Of a stretch of 64,000 nucleotides of DNA, positions 43,803-52,447 are shown piece by piece. Below the pieces are notes generated by a model. The model searched no databases, was not told the DNA's origin, and was given only the letters and a program-made list of their open reading frames with translations. The translations under genes were made by a program, and so were the position numbers. The stretch covers positions 2,232,001-2,296,000 of the forward strand of contig NZ_OY787456.1 of assembly GCF_963678875.1 (NCBI RefSeq), read 5' to 3'. This DNA is from an uncultured Hyphomonas sp. GTDB lineage: Bacteria; Pseudomonadota; Alphaproteobacteria; Caulobacterales; Hyphomonadaceae. Within the stretch, counting starts at the first letter, position 1. Each line of letters begins with the position of its first letter.

Positions 43803-46177
43803 CTGAGCCTCCCCGTCGGCAAGCAGGGGATCGTCCCGGTATCCCGGTAAGGTGCGAATACCGGCGTGTCGCCAAGAACAATCCTGGCTTCACAAATCAC
43901 CTTGTTCCGAACGAACTGCAGCCGGGTCACCTGCCGGGCGCCTTCGATAAAGACACGGCCGTCCTTGCCAATCGGATAGGCCTCGCCGGTATCAGGATTT
44001 GCAATTTTGCCTCTGGATGAAATGGGCGCGCCATCAGGGGTTACGATATAGGCCAGGACATCACTCGACCGGCCAACGTCAAATTCAACCCGATGGCCGG
44101 TGCGGAGCCCGGGCACAACAATCGCTTGGGTCAATCCAAATGAACGGTCAAGGCTAACGTCGCGCGGGTCGAAGGAAAGCACATTGCGTTCAAACGGCCG
44201 CAGCCGGGTCAGGACGATCTGGCCCTGCTTGTCAGTCCGGCCCACCAATTGCCTGTCCTGGAACACCTGCACACCTGGCTGGTCTCCCACCGTGACCACC
44301 GCCAGGCTATTGGTGATCGATGGCGCAACAACCCAGCTTCCGTCCACGATTGCGGCCCCGCCCCGGAGCGTCATCCGGCCTGCCGTGCGGTTTTCCACCT
44401 GGCTGACGATACCAGCGGCATCGCCGATCCGGGTCCGGTAATCGATACCAGCCTCCATTCGCTGATGCGTTCCGGAACTGGCCTGTGCCGAATAGCCAAG
44501 GCCGCCAGCGGGCGGCGCACTTTTGCGGATCCGGATATCCCCATCAAGCATCCTGTTTCGATAATCCGCCCCCATGCTCGAACTGACCCCGCCCCCCAGA
44601 GGCATGGTCAACGAAAGCGCAGCAATCGTCGCATCATTCTGCCCTGCCAGCCTTATCGCGGACAGGTTGAGGGACATGGCGCCGACGGGCCGGGTATAGC
44701 GCAGCCCGAATGTCGAGAAGTCGTCCCTCTCGCGTTCATCCCTAAGAGACCAGGAGAGTGAAATGGACCCGATCCGGTCGTCAGAGAAGCTTGCATAGGT
44801 CCGGGCGGTTGTTCGTGGCGGGCTGCGGGATTGCCCGAATTGCCGGTACTCAGGGGTCATGTAGCGGACACTGCTACCAACCGAAAATGCCGCAGAGCGC
44901 CATTCATGGCTGAAATCGACAAGATTGCCGGATCGTCCGTTACTTTGCGACACAGCGGCGCTCGCCTGGACGACGCCAAACCCCTGCCGCGAGGCGGTTC
45001 CGGAGACACCTGCACTTTGCAAGGCTTCGCTGACGGAAGATCTTGCCTGGAATGTGAACTGATCGGAAATCCCCCGCGCATAGCCAGCAGCAATGAACCC
45101 TTCATCATAGTGACTGGAATCCTGGCCAAACGCGTTCCGCAGGAACCCGGCTTCCAGCGACCAGTCGCTCAACCCCGATCTCAGCAATTGGGGCGCTGTA
45201 TAATAATCTGCCGTCACGATGGATTGCCGGCCGAGAACATCTGTCAGAACGAGTTCCGCAGAACCGGCGCCGGTCACCACAGGCAAGTCGGTCAGCGTGA
45301 AAGGCCCCGCCGGAACATCGGTGGAATAATTCTGTGAACCGTCGACCATGACGTCCACCACGCCCGGCAGCGTGGCATCCCCGGAAATTGATGGGGTTGG
45401 AAACGTGATGAAATCCGGCGTCAGGGAAAAATCCGTTCCAAGACGGATGCCGCCAAACCTGGCTGGCGCCTCCCATCGTCCCGCACCTGTCACCGTATCG
45501 CCAATTTCCAGGCGCGTCGCGGTGGATGGCCGGTCAATCGTCCATGTCGCATCCAGACGCACGCAATCGGTTTCAGAATGCTGGCGCGTGCAGGCAAAAT
45601 CGACCACCCCGCTTCCGGCAGAAGAAAACAATCCGGCCTCAAGCAAGGCGCCCGAGCGATGGTCAATGTCGCCTCCCTCGGCGAAGATATCATAATTCAG
45701 GAACCCACCCGTGCGGACTGGAGACAGTTCAGGGCGATTATCCATCCTGACCGGGATCACGGTCTCATGAAAGCAATCGGCAGAACAATCGATGCGGAGC
45801 GTGTTGGTCCGCCGGTCAAGCTCAACGGCCTGGGCACCAAGCGCCGAAGCCGGGATATATCTGCGTCCGTCTATCAACCTGGCATCACTGGCCTGACGGA
45901 TCCGGCTCTGACTGAGCAATGCTTCCGGAAGCAGGACTTCGTTTTCACTTTCCGCAATGATGACCGGGTCCGGAAGTGCATCTCCGTTCAGGACTAGCTG
46001 GACGACGGAGGCTGCCAGGCTGCCTGTCTCCGACAGGCCGGAACCATCAGACCCTGCCCCGGAAACAGGAAGTGCCGATGCAGCGATATCGCTCGCAGCA
46101 GGTGTTTCCCCAGCCTCTGTCCCGGCGGCGCCGCAGATCGCTGTCAACACGCAGCAACTGGCGTACCTGGCCATCAT
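43799..46177 (-). CDS. Fimbrial usher, archaic chaperone-usher type
   Basis: A 792-residue outer-membrane usher that exports pilus subunits. It has a signal-like N-terminus, an N-terminal subunit-binding domain, a beta-barrel with the plug, and a C-terminal domain containing QVFQDRQLVGRTDKQGQIVLTRLRPF and the SFDPRDVSLDRSF region seen in Csu-type ushers. It starts 4 bp after the chaperone stop. The barrel includes long serine/tyrosine-rich strands (RGISDQFTFQARSSVSE). Confidence 0.92.
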   Translation of the reverse strand: MMARYASCCVLTAICGAAGTEAGETPAASDIAASALPVSGAGSDGSGLSETGSLAASVVQLVLNGDALPDPVIIAESENEVLLPEALLSQSRIRQASDARLIDGRRYIPASALGAQAVELDRRTNTLRIDCSADCFHETVIPVRMDNRPELSPVRTGGFLNYDIFAEGGDIDHRSGALLEAGLFSSAGSGVVDFACTRQHSETDCVRLDATWTIDRPSTATRLEIGDTVTGAGRWEAPARFGGIRLGTDFSLTPDFITFPTPSISGDATLPGVVDVMVDGSQNYSTDVPAGPFTLTDLPVVTGAGSAELVLTDVLGRQSIVTADYYTAPQLLRSGLSDWSLEAGFLRNAFGQDSSHYDEGFIAAGYARGISDQFTFQARSSVSEALQSAGVSGTASRQGFGVVQASAAVSQSNGRSGNLVDFSHEWRSAAFSVGSSVRYMTPEYRQFGQSRSPPRTTARTYASFSDDRIGSISLSWSLRDERERDDFSTFGLRYTRPVGAMSLNLSAIRLAGQNDATIAALSLTMPLGGGVSSSMGADYRNRMLDGDIRIRKSAPPAGGLGYSAQASSGTHQRMEAGIDYRTRIGDAAGIVSQVENRTAGRMTLRGGAAIVDGSWVVAPSITNSLAVVTVGDQPGVQVFQDRQLVGRTDKQGQIVLTRLRPFERNVLSFDPRDVSLDRSFGLTQAIVVPGLRTGHRVEFDVGRSSDVLAYIVTPDGAPISSRGKIANPDTGEAYPIGKDGRVFIEGARQVTRLQFVRNKVICEARIVLGDTPVFAPYRDTGTIPCLPTGRLR

Positions 46178-46181
46178 GGTT

Positions 46182-46892
46182 TCAGGGCACCGCGATATCC
46201 GTCAGGAAGCTCTGGACATCGCTCTGATAAATCGACGTCGCGCCAACCGATACCTTTCCGCCAGGCTTTGCGACCGGATCGACGCAAAACCGCGCGCTGC
46301 TTTTCGCCAGCATGTATTTGTGGATCGGCGTCTTCTTTTCGGGATGGCCGGCTGGCGCGACCCAGACGAGTCTGGCATGACTGTCACCCGAATTCAGTCC
46401 CTCCAGGCAGAGCTGACCGTCCTGATTTTCTTCGGCCGAGAAGCCAAGGTCGAGATCGCGGCTGCCTCCGCCAAGGAACACCGGCAGGAGTATTTGCAGC
46501 CTCACATCAAGTGCATTGCCCCGGGAAAGATCTCCGGAGTGAAGTTCGCTCACTCTGACACGATAGGCCTGCTCGACAGCCAGAGGCGCACCACCCGCTA
46601 AAACTCCGACACGCACAACACGCTGTTCGCCGGGGGCCAGGGTCACGACCGGAGGCGTGACGATGAACGCTTTATCCGGGATCAGATGATCTGCACCGTC
46701 CGCTTCTGTCCAGCGATACCCGGCAAGCTCATAAATGGCCTCTTCACCCCCCTGGTTCACAAGCGTCAGAACTCCGACACGACGGGCCTCATCCAGGACC
46801 AGCGAGGTCGGATAAACGGTCAGCCCCTCAGCGCTGGCGCGCAAATCCAGCATCAGGAGAAATATCAGGAAAGTAGCCAGCCACTTCATCAT
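46182..46892 (-). CDS. Fimbrial periplasmic chaperone
   Basis: A 236-residue PapD-like chaperone that delivers pilins to the usher. It has a signal peptide, an N-terminal immunoglobulin-like domain (LTVYPTSLVLDEARRVGVLTLVNQ, then FIVTPPVVTLAPGEQRVVRVG, the edge-strand region), and a C-terminal domain. It lies 11 bp after the first pilin gene. Confidence 0.92.
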   Translation of the reverse strand: MMKWLATFLIFLLMLDLRASAEGLTVYPTSLVLDEARRVGVLTLVNQGGEEAIYELAGYRWTEADGADHLIPDKAFIVTPPVVTLAPGEQRVVRVGVLAGGAPLAVEQAYRVRVSELHSGDLSRGNALDVRLQILLPVFLGGGSRDLDLGFSAEENQDGQLCLEGLNSGDSHARLVWVAPAGHPEKKTPIHKYMLAKSSARFCVDPVAKPGGKVSVGATSIYQSDVQSFLTDIAVP

Positions 46893-46903
46893 GGCGCGTC
46901 TCC

Positions 46904-47398
46904 TCAGAAACTGATCGTCGCCGTAACCGTGTCCGAATAGCTACCGACAGGCACGTTCTGCGATGCCGGCACCCGGCCATAGACCGAAAGGGATTGCAGG
47001 ACACCGCTTCCAGTTCCGATGACGGTAGATGTCGCCCCGCTTCCGTCCCCCCAGACCGTGGTCCTTGCAGACGAAGTGTAGAGATTGTAGCCCAGCGTAT
47101 CGCTTCCATCCGTCATGAGGCGCTCTGTGAATGCGCCTCCGCTGGTGGTACCTTCATTGAGCTCCACCGCATACAATGTTCCATTTGTACACGTCACATC
47201 CAGGGTCGAGGAGGCATCCAGAGCGCTGCCGGAGATACTGCTGTAATTTCCAAAATCGAGATCGTTTGCAGTGATGTCGCAGGCATCGATCACCTCGGCT
47301 GTGACCGCGAAACTGTCGCTCGCCGTTTGCGCCAGCACTTGCCCTCCGGGCATGCCCATTATTGCCAAAATCACCGCAGGTCTGAGACAGTCCATCAA
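46904..47398 (-). CDS. Spore coat U domain major pilin-like protein
   Basis: A 164-residue secreted SCPU protein, first in the chaperone-usher operon and probably the major subunit. A signal peptide ends at GGQVLAQ, and the mature part begins ASDSFAVTAEVIDACDITAN, a donor-strand-like N-terminus. It carries the family pattern DFGNYSS...LDVTCTNG and ends SVPVGSYSDTVTATISF-like (QNVPVGSYSDTVTATISF). It resembles the terminal pilin of the same operon over its last 60 residues. Confidence 0.92.
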   Translation of the reverse strand: MMDCLRPAVILAIMGMPGGQVLAQTASDSFAVTAEVIDACDITANDLDFGNYSSISGSALDASSTLDVTCTNGTLYAVELNEGTTSGGAFTERLMTDGSDTLGYNLYTSSARTTVWGDGSGATSTVIGTGSGVLQSLSVYGRVPASQNVPVGSYSDTVTATISF

Positions 47399-48056
47399 GC
47401 CCCTCCAGGCTCTGGCACCCCACCCATCGTTGAATGGGCACCTCTCCTAACCGACAAGTTGTATTTGCAGAATTGTTCGCTTACGGTGAATAAATTGTAA
47501 ACTCAAGGCAGATTTCGGCTATCGCCTTTGTTCGTATCTGGACATTTTGATCAGCGCATAGAAGCGGTAGTTTGATAACCAGGACACCATACGGACATAC
47601 CGGATAACGGGTCACTCATCAGGCTTCCCAATATTCATTGCAGAATACGGCACCGACCAAAAGCTGGCCCACAATCAAGGGAGAAAATTAAGCCGCCCTC
47701 TCTTGAAATGCATACGTGGCCCCAGCGCCGGTCTATGCAAGTGGTGTCATTTCGGAGGTCAATCCATCCGCCCGCGATCGGGGTGACCACAATCGGGTGC
47801 GACAACTTCTTTGGTGCCCCGGTGCCGCCGGTCACATGGGTCCAGAATGGTTCATGACCCTGCCGAGAGAGGTGACAGGGTCATGAACCCGGGATTGGAG
47901 CCCGCTTATCAAGCCTGCGCGCCCACCCAGCCTGACAAGTGTTTATTGCTAACTTCGGACCGGGCACCCGCGCTATCCCCTGAACAGGGGGCGCGGCGCG
48001 TCCGCATGTGTGGCAACGGGGAATGCCCTGGCGCTACCGATAGCGGTCAAGGAGAA
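47399..48056. other. Gene-free region with strong dyads
   Basis: I see no convincing gene in these 658 bases. They must hold the pilus-operon promoter and the upstream region of the two-component system. A perfect 14-bp inverted repeat (47849-47889) and the palindrome CCCCTGAACAGGGG (47977-47990) stand out. A minus-strand open frame at 47635-47835 is lower in GC and has no family likeness. Confidence 0.55.
47849..47889. repeat. Perfect 14-bp inverted repeat
   Basis: GGTTCATGACCCTG at 47849-47862 and its exact complement at 47876-47889 are separated by 13 bases. There is no T-tract, so it is a protein-binding dyad or structural repeat rather than a terminator. Confidence 0.6.
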
Positions 48057-48110
48057 ATGTATTCCAGTTGTGGAGGTGACAGGGGCTGCGGACAGGTTAG
48101 ACGTCTGTGA
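48057..48110 (+). CDS. Putative 17-residue leader peptide
   Basis: ATG 48057 follows a strong ribosome site (CAAGGAGAA) and opens a 17-codon frame, MYSSCGGDRGCGQVRRL, that ends in TGA at 48108-48110, overlapping the possible GTG start of the histidine kinase. The kinase itself has no good ribosome site of its own, so this short frame may couple its translation. The peptide has two cysteines and no homologue known to me. Confidence 0.35.
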   Translation: MYSSCGGDRGCGQVRRL

Positions 48111-50011
48111 TCATGATGGGTCCACGAAAAATGAATGCCACCAGACTGATGCTCCTGGCGCCGCTGATGAGACTTGTCCTGTTGTCAGCAACAGGGTTGG
48201 TCATGTTCCTGGGAATGGTTCTGGTCGCCCTGCAACCTGCGACCGGCTGGAGCTGGTCGCCGGAGCATTGGCGTTCGCTTGACGAGACGCATCCGGCAAT
48301 CTGGGCATCGCTCTTAACGGGGCTTCTGGCCTGGCTTATCTCGTCCTGGGTCTGGGCACTGAAGCCAGGACATATTCCTGCAATGCTATTCGCGGCCAGC
48401 GGTTTCGCGACTTTGGCGTTCTGCTTTTCATCTTTCGCCCCATGGATTGCGGTCCCGATGAAAGAAGAAACGGTCGCATGGATCTGGGCCGTGAACATGC
48501 TGGGGGCGTCGGCCTTCGGAATCATCATGACCTGCCTTTTCCTGATCTACCCTTCCCGCCTGACCAACTGGAAGACATTGAGCGTTCTGACCGTCTTCGG
48601 ATTTGGTAGCTGGACCTTGCTGCGCACCTTTGGCCCCTTCCAGGATTTCGCGGAAGTCCAGCGCATCACGACATTTGAGATGCTGGCCATCGTCGCGGCT
48701 GTGATCTGGCAATTCCGGTCATCTGCCAGCGACCCGCGCAGGCGCGCAATTGCAGTCTGGCTCGGTGCATCGACCCTGCTGGGTGCGGGTGCTTTCATCG
48801 CGACGGTGGCAGCACCGATAACACTCGGCTTCAGCGCGCTCATTCTGGAAAACTACGCATTCAGCTTCTTCCTGGTCATTTATGTTGGCCTTGCAATCGG
48901 ACTGATGCGCTACCGTTTGTTCGACCTTGGGTCATGGGCCTACCGTCTGGTATTCTACGCATCCGCTTCTATCGCTCTGATACTCCTTGATATCGCTTTG
49001 ATCAGTTTTCTGGCGCTCGACCCCGGACAGGCATTCGGGATCTCGCTGCTGCTCGTCGCCTTTGCATACCTACCGGCGCGCGACTTCCTTTGGCGGAGGA
49101 TTGTTCAGCGGCGCCGTGCCACTGACGATGACTTGTTTCACCTCGTACTGGATGCTGCTTTCAAACCGAGTGAACAGGAACGGACCGCCGGGTGGAAAGC
49201 ACTACTCCAGGACCACTTCCATCCCCTTGAACTGACCGAAGTGGACGGGGCGGTTGCTGAACCCGGAATCGACCGCGAAGGTATCAGCCTGACCGTGCCT
49301 GGTGTCGCGGGTATTCCATCTCTTCGGCTCATGCACGCCAATCATGGCCGGGCGCTGTTTGCACCGCGCGATACCGGTATCGTGATGCATCTGGTCCGCC
49401 TGATGGAGCAGGCCGAGACCAGCCGGTCAGCCTATGACCGGGGTGTCTCTGAAGAGAGATTGCGGATCGCACGGGATATTCATGACAATATTGGCGCCCA
49501 GCTCATGCGGGCCTTACACTCAGCCATGCCCGACCGGAAGGATGCCATGATCCGTGATACGCTGGCGGACTTGCGCGATGTCATCAACAATGCCCAGAGC
49601 CCGGTCCTGCCGCTGGACGAAGTCCTTGCAGACCTTCGTGCCGAGACAGCCGAACGCCTCGAACCCCACGGTGTATCTCTCCGCTGGAGCCTGCAGGCCG
49701 ACGCCGGCATCCGGCTGATACCCTCTACCATCCATACGTTCCGTTCGCTGGTCCGCGAGGCTGCAAGCAATACGATCAAGCATGCCGGTGCGAAACGCCT
49801 GGACGTCCACCTTCGGATTACACCTCACAAGGTCGAGGTCGCGATAGAAGATGACGGATCAGGCTTTGACCTGGCAACGGCCCGGCTCGGTCAGGGACTT
49901 GCCAATATGAAGGCCCGTGTCGAAGGCATGGGTGGTGAGTTTACACTCGCTCAGGGAACAAGCGGGGCAAGGCTTCTGGCAGAATTTCCCCATGAGGTCG
50001 CGGGACCATGA
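48107..50011 (+). CDS. Sensor histidine kinase, NarL-type
   Basis: A membrane sensor of up to 634 residues. About six or seven N-terminal spans (to residue 330) form an unusual sensor, followed by a HisKA_3-type dimerisation region: ERLRIARDIHDNIGAQLM, phospho-acceptor His about residue 459, then the ATPase N-box EAASNTIKHAGA (about 551-562) and DDGSGFD G1 box (about 583). Starts at GTG 48107, ATG 48113, 48116 or 48131 are possible; 48107 is given. Its stop overlaps the response regulator by 4 bp, so both proteins form one pair. Confidence 0.9.
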   Translation: MIMMGPRKMNATRLMLLAPLMRLVLLSATGLVMFLGMVLVALQPATGWSWSPEHWRSLDETHPAIWASLLTGLLAWLISSWVWALKPGHIPAMLFAASGFATLAFCFSSFAPWIAVPMKEETVAWIWAVNMLGASAFGIIMTCLFLIYPSRLTNWKTLSVLTVFGFGSWTLLRTFGPFQDFAEVQRITTFEMLAIVAAVIWQFRSSASDPRRRAIAVWLGASTLLGAGAFIATVAAPITLGFSALILENYAFSFFLVIYVGLAIGLMRYRLFDLGSWAYRLVFYASASIALILLDIALISFLALDPGQAFGISLLLVAFAYLPARDFLWRRIVQRRRATDDDLFHLVLDAAFKPSEQERTAGWKALLQDHFHPLELTEVDGAVAEPGIDREGISLTVPGVAGIPSLRLMHANHGRALFAPRDTGIVMHLVRLMEQAETSRSAYDRGVSEERLRIARDIHDNIGAQLMRALHSAMPDRKDAMIRDTLADLRDVINNAQSPVLPLDEVLADLRAETAERLEPHGVSLRWSLQADAGIRLIPSTIHTFRSLVREAASNTIKHAGAKRLDVHLRITPHKVEVAIEDDGSGFDLATARLGQGLANMKARVEGMGGEFTLAQGTSGARLLAEFPHEVAGP

Positions 50012-50646
50012 AATCCATCCTGATCGTCGAAGACATCGCAGAAACCCGCGCCTGGCTGCGCGAAGCGGCCGAAGCAGCCTTTCCAGGGAACGAGATCCGC
50101 GAAGCAACAAATGTCCGGGAAGCCGTCTATGCCATCAAGGGACACCATTTCGACATCGCGATCGTCGACCTTGGGCTGCCGGACGGTTCCGGTACTGACA
50201 TAATATCCGTCCTCTCTGTCTCCCGCCCGGAAACAACTGTGGTGGTCGCAACCGTGATGGGAGATGATGCGTCTGTTATTGCCGCTCTGTCACAGGGCGC
50301 GCAGGGATACCTTCTGAAGGACTCGCCTGTTGACGTGTTCGTCCGGCAGCTGACTTTGATCGAACAAGGTCTGCCTGCGCTGTCGCCGTCGATTGCCCGG
50401 CGTATCGTGGAACACTTCCGCAAAACGGCTGTTGCGCAGGAGAATCGCAGCGACCTCACCCCGAGGGAACGGGATGTGCTCGGCCTGATCGGCCGGGGTT
50501 TGAGAAACGCCGATACCGCCCTCGCTCTGGGGCTTAGCGAGAGCACAGTGGCGAGCCACATCAAATCGATCTACGCCAAGCTCGGCATTTCCAGCCGCGC
50601 GGAAGCCGCGCTGCAAGCGGCCCGGTTGGGGCTGACGCAATCCTGA
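50008..50646 (+). CDS. Response regulator, NarL/LuxR type
   Basis: A 212-residue regulator. The receiver domain (1-120) has the acidic pocket VEDIAE, phospho-acceptor D54 in IVDLGLPDG and the conserved Lys in YLLKDS. A LuxR-type HTH (about 148-208; LTPRERDVLGLIGRGLRNADTA, ESTVASHIKSIYAKLGI) binds DNA. Targets are unknown; the pilus operon behind the kinase and divergent from it is the nearest candidate. Confidence 0.93.
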   Translation: MKSILIVEDIAETRAWLREAAEAAFPGNEIREATNVREAVYAIKGHHFDIAIVDLGLPDGSGTDIISVLSVSRPETTVVVATVMGDDASVIAALSQGAQGYLLKDSPVDVFVRQLTLIEQGLPALSPSIARRIVEHFRKTAVAQENRSDLTPRERDVLGLIGRGLRNADTALALGLSESTVASHIKSIYAKLGISSRAEAALQAARLGLTQS

Positions 50647-50665
50647 ATTTCCAGGCAGTCCATTC

Positions 50666-50700
50666 AAAAAAAGACCGGCAGGGTCGTCCTCCTGCCGGCC
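50666..50700 (-). terminator. Rho-independent terminator for the Hcp-like gene
   Basis: On the minus strand the stem CCGGCAGG...CCTGCCGG (8 bp) is followed by TCTTTTTTTG. It lies about 45 bases beyond the stop of the Hcp/Sel1-like gene and also separates it from the convergent response regulator. Confidence 0.85.
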
Positions 50701-50743
50701 TTCTGTTCGATGCGTTGCGGCCGCATTAGCGGACAGTCCGACC

Positions 50744-52036
50744 CTACTGGCAGACCGTTGCACTCGCATTGCTACCCTTCATGGTGCAATGCGCCCAGCG
50801 GTATTTCTCGCGGGTTTCGGCCGAAATCTGCGAAGCGCTTTTCATGGGGGCCGGCTTGAAGGACGAACTTCCACTGGAATAGCTTGGGGCGCTCGTTCCA
50901 TAGAGTTGCTTCCAACGCGCATCCGCCATACCAGGCGCGTTCGTACCGGTGCCGAATGTGCCTTCGAGTCCGGTTCCACGCGCAGATAGTTCTGCATCGG
51001 CTGCCGCCCGCACAGGACCGGACGGAAACCAGAGTGCGGCGGCGTAGAGGTCGTTTGTGGAGATCTCGCTCATGCGGCCCGCGGAGCTCGTCGCGAGGAT
51101 GGCTTTCTGAGCAAGGTCTTTGGAGCCTGCAGAATTGATCGCGGCACGGACGGCATCACCGTACCGCCCCTGGGAGAGGGGCGTATCGACCATCTGCCGG
51201 AATGCAGCCATTTTTGCTTCGTACTCGGCCATTTCGCGGTTGTAGGTTTCCCAATCGGCGGCAACCTTGCAGGCATCGTTATGACCGAAATCGCAAGCGC
51301 GCCGCATGTAGAGCGCACCGAGTTCATACTCTTCGATGCTGAGATAAACGCCGCCGACATTGCGGCAATCCGCACCGCTTTTCTGCTCGTCGCAGCGGAT
51401 CATCGAATAAGTGAGGCCTTTCTCAGCATCGAATGTGGACGCATCCGGGTTGGCATAGAGGCGGGCAGCAACGTCGCATCCCATTACGTCATGGTATCGA
51501 TTGCAGGCTTCTTCCGCGAACCAGCCCGCCGTCGGCATGTCGATCAGGCTTGGATACTGGCCTTTCTTGCCATCCCAGGACCAGTCGAGCCCCCAATAAC
51601 AGGGATTCTCGACGCCCGCCGTGCAGCCGGCTTTGGCTGTCTCGACAGCCTTGCGAAGGTTAAGGGCTGGAGACGTATCGCTGATCCGATGGCCTATGGC
51701 CCGGCTGCAGCCATCGGCATGTCCCATACCGCAGGCGCGCTCCATGTATTCAACACCTGTCAGGACATCCTTTTCGAGATTGCCTTCTCCGAGACTCACC
51801 AGGATACCGCTGGTCGAGCAGCCATCAGGCACACCCATCTCGCAGGACTTCAGGAAATACGTCACAGCTTTCTGCTTGTCTTCTGCGACGCCGGCCCCTT
51901 GGGCATATTCCGCGCCGGTGTAAAAGCATGCTTCCGCGTCTCCGCTGTTGCAGGCGCTCTCCGACGCGGACCCCTGCGCCATTGCGGCAAATGAAATCCC
52001 GGCTGACAAGCCAAGGACGACCAATCCTCTCAACAT
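50744..52036 (-). CDS. Hcp/Sel1-like repeat protein, secreted
   Basis: A 430-residue exported protein. The start ATG 52034-52036 has GGAG at about 7 bases; a TTG at 52048 is in frame but poorer. The signal peptide ends MAQG. Residues about 30-270 are tandem Sel1-type repeats of about 35 residues with cysteine pairs (CNSGDAEACFYTGAEYAQG, CEMGVPDGCSTSG, CGMGHADGCSRAI, CDFGHNDACKVAA), as in the helicobacter cysteine-rich proteins: each pair likely forms a disulfide. The C-terminal 150 residues, ending in a Ser/Pro linker, are unique. Partner unknown. Confidence 0.82.
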   Translation of the reverse strand: MLRGLVVLGLSAGISFAAMAQGSASESACNSGDAEACFYTGAEYAQGAGVAEDKQKAVTYFLKSCEMGVPDGCSTSGILVSLGEGNLEKDVLTGVEYMERACGMGHADGCSRAIGHRISDTSPALNLRKAVETAKAGCTAGVENPCYWGLDWSWDGKKGQYPSLIDMPTAGWFAEEACNRYHDVMGCDVAARLYANPDASTFDAEKGLTYSMIRCDEQKSGADCRNVGGVYLSIEEYELGALYMRRACDFGHNDACKVAADWETYNREMAEYEAKMAAFRQMVDTPLSQGRYGDAVRAAINSAGSKDLAQKAILATSSAGRMSEISTNDLYAAALWFPSGPVRAAADAELSARGTGLEGTFGTGTNAPGMADARWKQLYGTSAPSYSSGSSSFKPAPMKSASQISAETREKYRWAHCTMKGSNASATVCQ

Positions 52037-52382
52037 GCGAATCTCCAATACGCTGACGACGGGCGGTTATCGCATGCGGTTTCCCACCTGCCCCTCCCCT
52101 GTTCAGGTGAGCCCTGAACAGGGGAGATCAGGGCGAAATGGAAAAAAGCTGCTTGCCAGGCAGCACTGTCGGCCCCGCCGCCGGACAGGTCGTGGTCCGG
52201 CTCGCAATGCACCTTGTTCCGCCCGCCTTCGCGTTGAAGAGGCAGGTATCGGCGCGGCGGAAAACGCGGCGGAAAAAAGGTGCCGGTCAGAGCCGCGGAG
52301 GCGGAATTGAACGCGAACGAACCTGCACGCGCAGCATGGCTGCGTGTCATTTGGATTCCTTTGGACTGGACAAAGCCTCTTC
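52037..52382. other. Gene-free region upstream of HxlR gene
   Basis: These bases separate the Hcp-like gene from the HxlR regulator. They contain a 13-bp inverted repeat (52095-52125, T-C-C-C-C-T-G-T-T-C-A-G-G with complement). A long minus-strand frame crosses them, but it is low-complexity and overlaps the operators, so I do not call it a gene. Confidence 0.45.
52095..52125. repeat. 13-bp inverted repeat built on CCTGAACAGGGG
   Basis: TCCCCTGTTCAGG (52095-52107) and CCTGAACAGGGGA (52113-52125) are exact complements around a 5-base loop. The core CCTGAACAGGGG recurs as a palindrome at 47977-47990. Confidence 0.7.
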
Positions 52383-52403
52383 TCGCTACATATTCGGTAG
52401 CGA
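52383..52403. promoter_or_regulatory. HxlR operator 1 (TCGCTAC-N7-GTAGCGA)
   Basis: A 21-base dyad with perfect 7-base arms around ATATTCG. It is the distal of two near-identical sites upstream of the HxlR gene and matches the spacing of sites bound by HxlR-family dimers. Center-to-center distance to site 2 is 27 bases. Confidence 0.72.
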
Positions 52404-52409
52404 TACCTG

Positions 52410-52430
52410 TCGCTACATTTTTCGTAGCGA
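52410..52430. promoter_or_regulatory. HxlR operator 2 (TCGCTAC-N7-GTAGCGA)
   Basis: The second 21-base dyad, with perfect 7-base arms around ATTTTTC, ends 17 bases before the HxlR start codon, so bound protein would block initiation. Tandem sites close to the start suggest negative autoregulation. Confidence 0.72.
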
Positions 52431-52447
52431 AAGAGGGTGATGTGCCA

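Noticed and set aside
47635..47835. 66-codon minus-strand frame between the pilus operon and the kinase
   Set aside because: GTG start without ribosome site, no family likeness, composition unlike the neighbours; left as part of the gene-free region.
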